DNA of 64,000 nucleotides from an uncultured Pontibacter sp. (GTDB taxonomy: Bacteria; Bacteroidota; Bacteroidia; Cytophagales; Hymenobacteraceae). Made by a program: the position numbers and the translations under genes. The DNA is taken from contig CANMMP010000004.1 in the NCBI GenBank assembly GCA_947499125.1, positions 248,001 through 312,000 of the forward strand. The letters are read 5' to 3'. Shown here piece by piece: positions 57,091-64,000 of this stretch. The notes beneath the pieces were generated by a model. It searched no databases. It worked only from the letters and a program-made list of their open reading frames with translations, and was not told where the DNA came from. Every line of letters begins with the position of its first letter. The first letter of the stretch is position 1.

Positions 57091-57298
57091 AGTAAGGAAA
57101 CAATTGATACACTACAACAATACTTCAACATAACAACTAACGTTAAATACACTGACCTAACGGAACAGAAGCGCTTGTAAACGATGTTGCAATTTTAGTT
57201 ACCTTTGCAAGTTATGCAGCGAGTTTTAAACCTAAGCTGTAACAACTTTATTAAAGAACAAGCATCAGGTTGAATGGTGCACGAGGTAAAAGAGTACA

Positions 57299-57955
57299 GT
57301 GGAATCTACTATAAAAAATTACAAAAAAGCATCGATACACCAGGTACCCAAAGATGGCAGCCAGCTGCCTTTAATGGAGGCCTTTTACACCATACAGGGC
57401 GAGGGTGGCAACACCGGCACAGCAGCGTATTTTATCAGGCTGGGAGGCTGCGATGTAGGTTGCCATTGGTGTGATGTAAAAGAGAGTTGGGATGCTGAAC
57501 TTCACCCTTTAACGCCTGTAGAGGAAATCGTTGAGATGGCTCTGCCATTCCCGGGTAAAACCGTGGTGGTAACAGGTGGCGAACCTTTTCTTTACAACCT
57601 TGTCCCTTTAACAGCACAACTACAGGCAGTGGGTATAAAAACTATGATCGAGACTTCGGGAGCTTACCCAGTGAGTGGTTCCTGGGACTGGATCTGCCTG
57701 TCGCCGAAGAAATTTAAAGCTCCGGATGCCTCTGTATATCCATTTGCAGATGAGCTGAAAGTGATCATATTTAATAAAAACGACTTTAAGTGGGCCGAAG
57801 AGCATGCTGCCCTTGTTGGAGAGAATTGCAAACTCTACCTGCAACCTGAGTGGAGTAAAGCCAACCAATTGATGCCGCTTATAGTAGAATACGTGAAAAA
57901 TAACCCCAAATGGCGTGTGTCGTTACAAACGCACAAGTACATGGATATTCCGTAA
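57299..57955 (+). CDS. queE: 7-carboxy-7-deazaguanine synthase QueE
   Basis: 218 residues starting at a GTG with AAAGAG 6 nt before it. The radical SAM motif is CDVGCHWC near residue 51, preceded by MEAFYTIQGEGGNTGTAAYFIRLGGC, the QueE substrate-binding block, and followed by VVVTGGEPFL. It converts 6-carboxytetrahydropterin to CDG on the path to queuosine and 7-deazaguanine DNA modifications. No other que genes are in the window. The next gene begins 7 nt after the stop. Confidence 0.94.
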   Translation: MESTIKNYKKASIHQVPKDGSQLPLMEAFYTIQGEGGNTGTAAYFIRLGGCDVGCHWCDVKESWDAELHPLTPVEEIVEMALPFPGKTVVVTGGEPFLYNLVPLTAQLQAVGIKTMIETSGAYPVSGSWDWICLSPKKFKAPDASVYPFADELKVIIFNKNDFKWAEEHAALVGENCKLYLQPEWSKANQLMPLIVEYVKNNPKWRVSLQTHKYMDIP

Positions 57956-57961
57956 CAACTT

Positions 57962-59887
57962 ATGTTTAAGCACCTGCTTGTTTTTTTCCTGAGTTTTATG
58001 CTTTCTGTAGTCAGTTTTGCCCAGCAGCAACGCCTCTCTACCACCTCTAAAAAAGCGGAAAGTTTATACTTAAAAGCCGATAACTACGCCCGTACCCGTG
58101 ACTTTAATAAGGCGCTGGAATTGCTGGCGGAGGCGATCGAAAAAGATCCTCAATTTGCTGAAGCCTACCTTAAAGCCTCTAACCTGAACAAGATGATGGG
58201 CAACAAGGGACTTGCTTCGCAGCAGCTGGAGCAGGGCCTTAAATTAATGCCTTATAACCCGGGTTTTGCGAATTATTATTTTGAGCTGGCTGAACAGACA
58301 TTCCAGAAAGGAGATTATGAAGGAGCCAAATCGAATTACGAGGCCTTTCTGAAAGCTAAATCTAAGAATAGCCGTGCCATTGAGCGTGCCAACCAGCAGC
58401 TTTCTGTTATAGCGTATGCTTTGGAGGCCATGGCCAACCCGGTAGAATTCAATTCGGTGGTGCTGCCCAGAAGTATAAATAAGTTTGGCCTGCAATATTT
58501 CCCATCTACTACTGCCGATCAGCGCTCTCTTATATTTACAGCACGACAAGGCAGCCTGCCCGATCATGACGAAAACATATATATCAGTCAGCGAAAAGGA
58601 GAGGAGTGGCAAAGTCCGGTTTCGATATCGGATGCAATAAATACTCCCGCCAACGAAGGTGCCGCTACTATATCCGGCGACGGTAAAACACTGGTATTTA
58701 CTTCGTGCAGCCGCCCCGACAGTTTCGGAGATTGCGACTTGTATATTTCGTATAAGACTGGCAACGACTGGAGCCAGCCCCGCAATATGGGCACATCCGT
58801 AAATTCAAAATCCTGGGATTCGCAACCTAGTCTTTCTGCAGATGGGCGTACGTTATACTTTAGTTCGCAGCGCGGCGGCGGCATTGGCCGTGAAGACATC
58901 TGGGTAACAACCCTCAAAGCAGATGGTACGTGGGAAAAGCCTCAGAATATGGGAGCAACCGTTAATTCGAAAGGCCGCGACCTGGCACCGTTTATACATG
59001 GCGGTGGCGCTACTTTATACTTTGCCAGCGACGGGCACCTGGGTTTAGGTGGCCTTGATGTTTTTATGACAGAGATAGGCACTAACAAGAAGTGGGAACA
59101 GCCTAAAAATCTTGGTTACCCTTTGAATACCCATGCTGACGAGAGCTCTTTGTATATTACCCCGGATAACCAGTCTGGTTTTTACTCGCGCAGCATGAAT
59201 ACCGATGCTGGTGCTTTTACTGTGCAATTATACTCGCTGGATGTGCCGGCAGCATGGCAGAGCAAAGTAAAAAGTACCTATGCGCAGGGCCATGTGTTTA
59301 ATGCAGAAACCAAGAAGCCACTTGGTGCTACCGTGCAGTTGTATGATGTAAATACCGACTCGTTGGTGCAACAGGTAAATTCCGATAAAATTACAGGCGA
59401 GTACACGGTGGTGTTGACAGAAGGCAAGCAATATGCCCTGTATGTAAGTGCGCCTAAGTTTATGGTTAATAGCTTGAGTTTCGATTATACTTCAAAGCAA
59501 AACCTGACACCTGTCGCACTTGATGTATACCTGGATCCGGTTCAGTCTGGATCTGTAGTTGTGTTAAGTAACCTCTTCTTCCCGACGGCAAAGTATAACC
59601 TGGAGCGTAAATCCAAAACGGAACTCGATAAACTTATCTCTTTCCTGCAGCAAAATAAGGAAGTGAAGATAGAGATAACTGGCCATACAGATGACGTCGG
59701 TTCTAATGCTGCTAACCAGGTTCTGTCCGAGAAAAGAGCTAAATCTGTGGTGGATTACCTCATTAAAAATGGTGTACCCGCGCAACGTATCCAGCACAAA
59801 GGCCACGGCGAAACCAAACCAGTAAAAGCTAATTCTTCTGAAGAAAACCGACAAGCCAATAGAAGGATTGAAATGCGGGTTTTATAG
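57962..59887 (+). CDS. OmpA family protein with TPR, PD40 repeats and a carboxypeptidase-regulatory-like domain
   Basis: 641 residues. Signal peptide (FAQQQR) then a TPR-like region (residues 30-130), PD40/WD40-like repeats with FVFTSCSRPDSFGDCDLYIS and SQRGGGIGREDIWVT, then a beta domain (YAQGHVFNAETKKPLGATVQLYDV). The C-terminal OmpA-like domain has EITGHTDDVGSNAANQVLSEKRAKSV and NRRIEMRVL, which binds peptidoglycan. An outer-membrane/periplasm tether common in Bacteroidota, related by layout to T9SS component PorE. Confidence 0.9.
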   Translation: MFKHLLVFFLSFMLSVVSFAQQQRLSTTSKKAESLYLKADNYARTRDFNKALELLAEAIEKDPQFAEAYLKASNLNKMMGNKGLASQQLEQGLKLMPYNPGFANYYFELAEQTFQKGDYEGAKSNYEAFLKAKSKNSRAIERANQQLSVIAYALEAMANPVEFNSVVLPRSINKFGLQYFPSTTADQRSLIFTARQGSLPDHDENIYISQRKGEEWQSPVSISDAINTPANEGAATISGDGKTLVFTSCSRPDSFGDCDLYISYKTGNDWSQPRNMGTSVNSKSWDSQPSLSADGRTLYFSSQRGGGIGREDIWVTTLKADGTWEKPQNMGATVNSKGRDLAPFIHGGGATLYFASDGHLGLGGLDVFMTEIGTNKKWEQPKNLGYPLNTHADESSLYITPDNQSGFYSRSMNTDAGAFTVQLYSLDVPAAWQSKVKSTYAQGHVFNAETKKPLGATVQLYDVNTDSLVQQVNSDKITGEYTVVLTEGKQYALYVSAPKFMVNSLSFDYTSKQNLTPVALDVYLDPVQSGSVVVLSNLFFPTAKYNLERKSKTELDKLISFLQQNKEVKIEITGHTDDVGSNAANQVLSEKRAKSVVDYLIKNGVPAQRIQHKGHGETKPVKANSSEENRQANRRIEMRVL

Positions 59888-60037
59888 CGAGGTTTATACT
59901 TGTCTTTTTGCTTGAGGGGGATCTTATGAGTTTTATAGTTTTCTGATTTACCCTATCCCAGCCTTCCCCTTTTAAAGAGGGCCCCTACCCCCAAAACAGG
60001 GGAAGGAGCTTAGTTTAAGTTCTATAGCTTCTCTATT

Positions 60038-60080
60038 GTCATCCCGAGCGTCAGTCGAGGGATCTTATGTGTCTTATAGT
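60038..60080 (+). repeat. Dispersed repeat type 1, copy 2
   Basis: gtcatcccgagcgtcagtcg and onward; partner of 57048-57090 in opposite orientation. Confidence 0.8.
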
Positions 60081-60364
60081 CAAGCAGTCTTCAACTTGAA
60101 CCAAGCTATCCTTTTATAGTTGCTTCCCATCCTGGGAGCTTTACTTGCCTACAGTTTTATAGTTACTTTGGCTCGCTCACGGCAGCGAGGCCCCGCCTTC
60201 GGGCATCGCGCGGTGTACATTTCTTTTGCTCGTACCTCGCAATGCCTGACGGCACCAGAAATCTACAAGGCGCTCAACCCAAAGACTGATATCTTTCAAT
60301 AGCAACTTTCATTTATAGTTTGAGACTAAAAGCTTCGACCTTTCTCGTGGTTATACTTCCGTAG

Positions 60365-60384
60365 GGACAGGTCGCGACCTGTCC
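60365..60384. repeat. Perfect 20-nt palindrome
   Basis: GGACAGGTCGCGACCTGTCC; fully self-complementary. A degenerate related piece (gacaggttgcga) occurs at 56969-56980. Confidence 0.85.
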
Positions 60385-60631
60385 GCTCTTGGTCTGTAAC
60401 TATAAAACTATAAATCCAACTTATAGCTATAGCAGAAGTGTCCCCTTGAGGGGACTACAGGGGTGTTAATACCCCAACTAAAAACATCTCCCTACCCCCT
60501 TCAAAGGGGGACTCTGTTCGGGTCTAATTCGCCACATTAAACAAGTCGCAGATCCCGAACTTGCTTCGGAAGAGGGATTAAGGGTGGTTGGACTACGGTA
60601 ACTATAGAACTATTAAGTAACTATATTGATA

Positions 60632-60670
60632 GCAGTAATTCCCCTCTCGGGAGGGGCAGGGGTGGGTTAA
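60632..60670 (+). repeat. Dispersed repeat type 2, copy 2
   Basis: gcagtaattcccctctcggg and onward; partner of 56881-56919 in opposite orientation. Confidence 0.75.
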
Positions 60671-60728
60671 ATACTTCAACTATAAAACTATAGCCAAGGC
60701 TACTACCAAACTTGTCCCTGCCGGGCCA

Positions 60729-60778
60729 GTTGAGTCGGGAGACTCAACACCATTTTAAGTCACGAGTCTGGAGACTCG
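60729..60778. repeat. Pair of gagtc/gactc hairpins
   Basis: GTTGAGTC-ggga-GACTCAAC (60729-60748) and CGAGTC-tgga-GACTCG (60763-60778), two perfect small hairpins with related stems. Confidence 0.8.
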
Positions 60779-60837
60779 CGCAAGTTGGTATAGTCAAGGC
60801 TAGTCGGCAACAGGCCACGGCCAACTATAAAAACAAA

Positions 60838-60861
60838 AAGGCTGGTCGTTAAACCAGCCTT
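60838..60861 (-). terminator. Terminator of citrate synthase
   Basis: AAGGCTGGT / ACCAGCCTT stem, T-rich on the minus strand (TTTTTGTTTTT). Confidence 0.8.
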
Positions 60862-60886
60862 CTGCATTATCTCATTAGCGTATAAA

Positions 60887-62173
60887 CTATCTTTCGTTCA
60901 TCGGCACATAATTGCGCTCCTGCTCACCGGTGTAAACCTGGCGCGGACGACCGATTGGCTCTTTCTGCTCGCGTAGCTCTTTCCACTGTGCGATCCAGCC
61001 TGGCAGGCGGCCAAGTGCGAACATAACAGTAAACATATCGGTTGGGATACCCAGTGCACGGTAAATGATACCAGAGTAGAAATCCACGTTAGGGTACAGC
61101 TTACGATCTACAAAGTAAGGATCAGTAAGTGCTGCTTCTTCCAGTTCTTTTGCGATGTCCAGGATCGGGTCTTTAACTCCAAGTGCAGTCAGTACTTCGT
61201 CGGCTGCTTTCTTGATGATAGTAGCACGTGGGTCGAAGTTTTTGTACACACGGTGACCGAAGCCCATTAAACGGAACGGATCGTTCTTATCTTTTGCTTT
61301 CGCGATAAATTTCTTAGAGTCGCCGCCATCTGCAATGATCTGCTCCAACATCTCGATAACAGCCTGGTTAGCGCCACCATGAAGTGGACCCCATAGCGCT
61401 GAAATACCAGCAGAAACAGAAGAGTATAAGCTGGCGTTAGCCGAACCTACCAGGCGCACAGTTGATGTAGAGCAGTTCTGCTCATGATCAGCATGCAGGA
61501 TAAGCAATTTATTAAGCGCGTTTACAACTACCGGGTTGATCTCATAATCTTCGGTAGGGTATGCGAACATCATGTGCAGGAAGTTCGAGCAGTAATCCAG
61601 TTTGTTTTTTGGATAGTTAACCGGATGCCCGATAGAGTTCTTGTATGACCAGGCAGCGATCGTCGGCATTTTAGCCATCAGGCGAACGATAGAAAGGTCA
61701 AGCTCTTCTTTTTTCTGGTTCGGGTTAAGCGACTCCGGGTAGAATGCAGTAAGCGAACTAACCAGTGCAGACAGGATACCCATCGGGTGCGCAGCTGACG
61801 GGAAACCGTCCAGGATCTTGCGCATATCCTCGTTAACCAGTGTATGTATCTTTATCTTGTTAGTGAAGTCATTCAGCTGCTCCTCTGTAGGCAGTGAGCC
61901 ATAAATAAGCAGGTAAGCTACTTCAATAAAGCTTGATTTCTCAGCAAGTTGCTCAATCGGATAGCCTCTGTAACGCAGAATACCTTCTTCGCCATCCAGG
62001 AAAGTTATAGCACTCTCGGTAGCACCAGTATTTTTATAACCTGAGTCGAGGGTAATGTAACCGCTCTCTGCACGCAGGCTGTTTATATCTATTGCTTTTT
62101 CATTTTCGGTACCTTCTACAATTGGCAGTTTGTATGATTTACCTTCTAAAATAATCTCAGCGAAATCTGACAT
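60887..62173 (-). CDS. gltA: Citrate synthase
   Basis: 428 residues from the ATG at 62173 (MSDFAEIILEGKSY); the track's start adds 20 residues that look untranslated. Family motifs: the His in LILHADHEQNCSTSTVRLVGSA, GPLHGGANQAVIEML, and the second catalytic His in MGFGHRVYKNFDPRA. It condenses acetyl-CoA and oxaloacetate to open the TCA cycle. Type II length and layout. The 376 nt upstream contain no gene. Confidence 0.97.
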   Translation of the reverse strand: MSDFAEIILEGKSYKLPIVEGTENEKAIDINSLRAESGYITLDSGYKNTGATESAITFLDGEEGILRYRGYPIEQLAEKSSFIEVAYLLIYGSLPTEEQLNDFTNKIKIHTLVNEDMRKILDGFPSAAHPMGILSALVSSLTAFYPESLNPNQKKEELDLSIVRLMAKMPTIAAWSYKNSIGHPVNYPKNKLDYCSNFLHMMFAYPTEDYEINPVVVNALNKLLILHADHEQNCSTSTVRLVGSANASLYSSVSAGISALWGPLHGGANQAVIEMLEQIIADGGDSKKFIAKAKDKNDPFRLMGFGHRVYKNFDPRATIIKKAADEVLTALGVKDPILDIAKELEEAALTDPYFVDRKLYPNVDFYSGIIYRALGIPTDMFTVMFALGRLPGWIAQWKELREQKEPIGRPRQVYTGEQERNYVPMNER

Positions 62174-62549
62174 CGTTATTATGGGTTTATATCCGTGTTT
62201 GAGTCTTTTTTTAACAAAGGCGAAATTATGCAAAAATGTAATAAAATGAAATTTGCATTGCCTTAAATATCTGATTTATGCCATATTTTAAGCCAGTTCA
62301 GGCTATACTTATCACCTTAAACGGCCAATAGTGTAAAAGTTTGCAATTCGGGGAAATATAAAGTTAAGCACCGTTGCAACAAAGTATAAGCAATGGCAAT
62401 TATAGGTTTTTCCTAAGATGGCAATTCTTTAACCTTCAACCAGCGTCATTATTTCATAATATCTGTAACATGGCGGTCCGGAAGTATAAATTATACCTGA
62501 TTTAACAGCTTGCATTACAGGCATCTTACAACTATAACATGGCTTATAC
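62174..62549. other. Intergenic region upstream of gltA
   Basis: 376 nt with no conserved ORF (the track's 62429-62710 minus frame is a shadow of the next gene). It should hold the gltA promoter; I do not see a convincing match. Confidence 0.4.
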
Positions 62550-62876
62550 TTACCACACAGGTGGTCTGTCCTCGTCCTCATTATGTGGGCCGGCGAAGCC
62601 ATCGCGCGGATTGTAAGGTGTACCACGGCCTTCGAGGTGATTGCGCAGGTCGCGGTGCAGTTTAATTCTGTCGAGGTGTATGAACTCGCGCCACATTTCC
62701 AAGTCGTCATCCGAAAAACAATCGATCAGATCCGAAATATCCAGGGATTTACCTTGTTGCACCAGGTCCTTTATGTTCGGGTCAGAATCCAGCAAAATCT
62801 GTATGCGCACTCTGAAATACGAGTTCAGCTCCAGGTAACGTGCTTCGTCCCAATCCGCTTCCATATCAAACTCCAT
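62550..62876 (-). CDS. Acidic hypothetical protein
   Basis: 108 residues, strongly acidic (DADWDEARYLELNSYF...SDDDLEMWREFIHLDR) with a C-terminal Pro/Asp tail (HNEDEDRPPVW). Helical by composition, no named family. Chosen over overlapping plus-strand frames because it is acidic, Trp-containing and in line with the minus-strand neighbours. Confidence 0.6.
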   Translation of the reverse strand: MEFDMEADWDEARYLELNSYFRVRIQILLDSDPNIKDLVQQGKSLDISDLIDCFSDDDLEMWREFIHLDRIKLHRDLRNHLEGRGTPYNPRDGFAGPHNEDEDRPPVW

Positions 62877-62928
62877 ACTATAGCTATACTTGTATTGCTG
62901 CCAACTGTTCGTTTATACCGGAACAGGC

Positions 62929-63396
62929 TTAGCTGTTAAAGTGGTATAAAAAGGTGATGATGCCCGAAAATGCCGGCTTCTTCTGGTCTTTAATCTCCAT
63001 TGTAACTTCTATCTGGGTTTTAGCAATACCACGCAGGTCTTTTATAGATAGTACTTTAGCTCGCAGGCGCACTTCGCTGTTTACGGTTACAGCCTGGTTA
63101 AAGCGCAGACTTTCTATCTCGTAGTTTACCTGCATTTTAAGGTTGTTTATAGTCACGATCTGGTGCCATAGGTAGGGCAGAAGCGAAACCGTAAGATAAC
63201 CGTGTGCAATGGTAGCCCCGAAAGGTGTTTCTTTTTTTGCCCGCTCTTCGTCGAGATGAATCCATTGGTGGTCGAGGGTGGCGTCGGCGAACTGGTTTAT
63301 CTGTTTCTGGGTAATGGTGTGGTATTCCGATACGCCCAGTTCGTTGCCTTCCATGGCGGTTAGTTCGGATAGGCTGTTAATTGTTATTGCGCTCAT
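62929..63396 (-). CDS. MaoC family (R)-specific enoyl-CoA hydratase-like protein
   Basis: 155 residues, hotdog fold. The hydratase motif is ITQKQINQFADATLDHQWIHLDEERAKKETPFGATIAHGYLTVSLL, with catalytic Asp (ATLDHQ) and His (DHQWIH) in the expected places. It hydrates or dehydrates 2-enoyl-CoA. Single-domain length. It may share a transcript with its neighbour at 63416. Confidence 0.9.
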   Translation of the reverse strand: MSAITINSLSELTAMEGNELGVSEYHTITQKQINQFADATLDHQWIHLDEERAKKETPFGATIAHGYLTVSLLPYLWHQIVTINNLKMQVNYEIESLRFNQAVTVNSEVRLRAKVLSIKDLRGIAKTQIEVTMEIKDQKKPAFSGIITFLYHFNS

Positions 63397-63415
63397 AAGG
63401 TATAGTTGTGTGTTA

Positions 63416-63849
63416 TTACTTGTCGTCTTGTTGGTCGGGGTGTATGCCAGGTGGATTGAACAGGCCCCAGTCGTCGGCTACATAATTCCAGGGGTCGAAG
63501 CTTTTTACCCATTCCCGGAACAAAAGTTTATAGACCTCGATTGCTTCCCGGATAAGTACCAGGTAATGCGTGTCGTTAAAGCTATACATTTCGAGTGTGT
63601 GGCAATGGCTGCTGAGGTCGCGGGCTGCCTTGCGTATCAGGGTGGCATTCTCCATCCGGATATCATAGAGATCTCCGGCTTCGGCACCAGATACTTTAAC
63701 TGTAAGCAGCGCGGCATCTTCCAGCATCATGCCCTTTATATGGCTTAATATCTCGTCGCTGTCGGGCACCAGGCTATTATCTTGGCAGTGATCTCGAATA
63801 TCTCCTGGCCTTTCAGGTAAATGGGGAGCTGCCTGGCGTGTTCGTGCAT
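63416..63849 (-). pseudogene. Hypothetical gene with an apparent -1 frameshift
   Basis: The track's frame starts at a GTG (63769), but a second open frame begins at an ATG at 63849 and reads MHEHARQLPIYLKGQEIFEITAKIIA, which continues naturally into LVPDSDEILSHIKGMMLEDAALLTVKV of the other frame. Inserting one base near 63772-63778 (gcctgg to gccctgg) would join both into one protein of about 144 residues. Either a true frameshift or a base missing from the sequence. Function unknown. Confidence 0.6.
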
Positions 63850-63918
63850 AGGGGAACGGTGATGTTTATTTTACAACTCCCGAATGTATAAAATTATTTG
63901 TTGAGACGCAGCTTTTGA

Positions 63919-64000
63919 TCAACTATAGTGTACCTGCAGTTCCTGGCTGGACAAGCTAAATGCAATGGCGCGCAACAGAATGGCACCGCCTGGATGGCCG
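63919..64000 (-). CDS. Possible 3' end of a minus-strand gene (partial)
   Basis: Minus-strand frame open from the window edge to a TGA at 63919, reading GGAILLRAIAFSLSSQELQVHYS. Too short to identify; a plus-strand ATG frame also exists at 63966. The coding assignment is weak. Confidence 0.3.
   Translation of the reverse strand, partial: GHPGGAILLRAIAFSLSSQELQVHYS

Larger units (their letters stand above)
59888..60886. other. 999-nt intergenic block of dispersed palindromic repeats
   Basis: No supportable gene (the 60-residue ORF at 60120 is low-complexity). It holds at least six recognisable repeat types: pieces like ttcccc...gggg followed by aggggtg (59960-60005, 60436-60470, 60478-60510, 60632-60670), the gtcatcccgagc type (60038-60080), a ggacaggtcg palindrome and gagtc/gactc hairpins, strung together with AACTATA/TATAGTT words. 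Two types recur in inverted orientation at 56.9-57.1 kb. Confidence 0.7.

Noticed and set aside
60120-60302. 60-residue ORF on the plus strand
   Set aside because: It is low-complexity, lies within the repeat mosaic and has no conserved-looking segment.

Overview
The window looks like a chromosomal segment of a Bacteroidota, order Cytophagales, probably family Hymenobacteraceae (Pontibacter-like). This is inferred from a type IX secretion plug protein, a gliding-motility/T9SS type B C-terminal domain, a GldL-like short protein, promoters of the TTTG-N19-TAnnTTTG type, few Shine-Dalgarno sequences, and a high density of the words AGTATA and ACTATA in the right half. Gene calls come from reading the ORF translations; no database search was run.

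Region 1 (1-6.4 kb): an operon of a glycosyltransferase of the rSAM/selenodomain-associated type (cut by the window edge), an FAD oxidoreductase, a polyferredoxin membrane protein, a membrane glycosyltransferase and a small Cys protein, followed by a lipoprotein. Region 2 (6.4-20.8 kb): two paralogous Crp/Fnr regulators flank a GH15 glucoamylase. Next come a lipoprotein, an arsenosugar-type operon (arsS, PiT transporter, arsM, a VKOR-like protein), egtD, a flavin reductase, a haloalkane-dehalogenase-like hydrolase, a Tat-exported haloacid-dehalogenase-like protein, a tandem DUF302 lipoprotein and a sterol-desaturase-like hydroxylase. Four copies of an inverted repeat, TTGTC-N8-GACAA, lie in the intergenic regions of this segment. 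They have Crp half-site spacing, and in four promoter orientations a -7-like box begins exactly 20 nt away. I read them as the operators of the two Crp paralogues.

Region 3 (20.9-30.8 kb): a defence island with a complete type I restriction-modification system (hsdM, hsdS, hsdR) convergent with an AT-rich SIR2-HerA pair, ending at tRNA-Glu(TTC). Region 4 (30.9-53 kb): mostly core and envelope genes (OsmC, T9SS plug, methyltransferase, YchF, cytochrome oxidase subunit III, T9SS substrate, NlpC/P60, M61 peptidase, glutamate dehydrogenase, FKBP, fused acyl-CoA mutase IcmF). It also holds three divergent paralogues of an unknown small protein family and a strong candidate for a structured RNA of about 310 nt, with its own promoter and terminator, at 41.0-41.35 kb.

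Region 5 (53-64 kb): a LuxR-type remnant, lepA, a CYTH protein, folD, queE, an OmpA/PD40/TPR envelope protein, a 1 kb intergenic region full of dispersed palindromic repeats, citrate synthase, a MaoC-like hydratase and a gene with an apparent frameshift. Several ORF-track starts were moved downstream to a Met that fits a signal peptide, promoter or family start; the reason is given in each entry.
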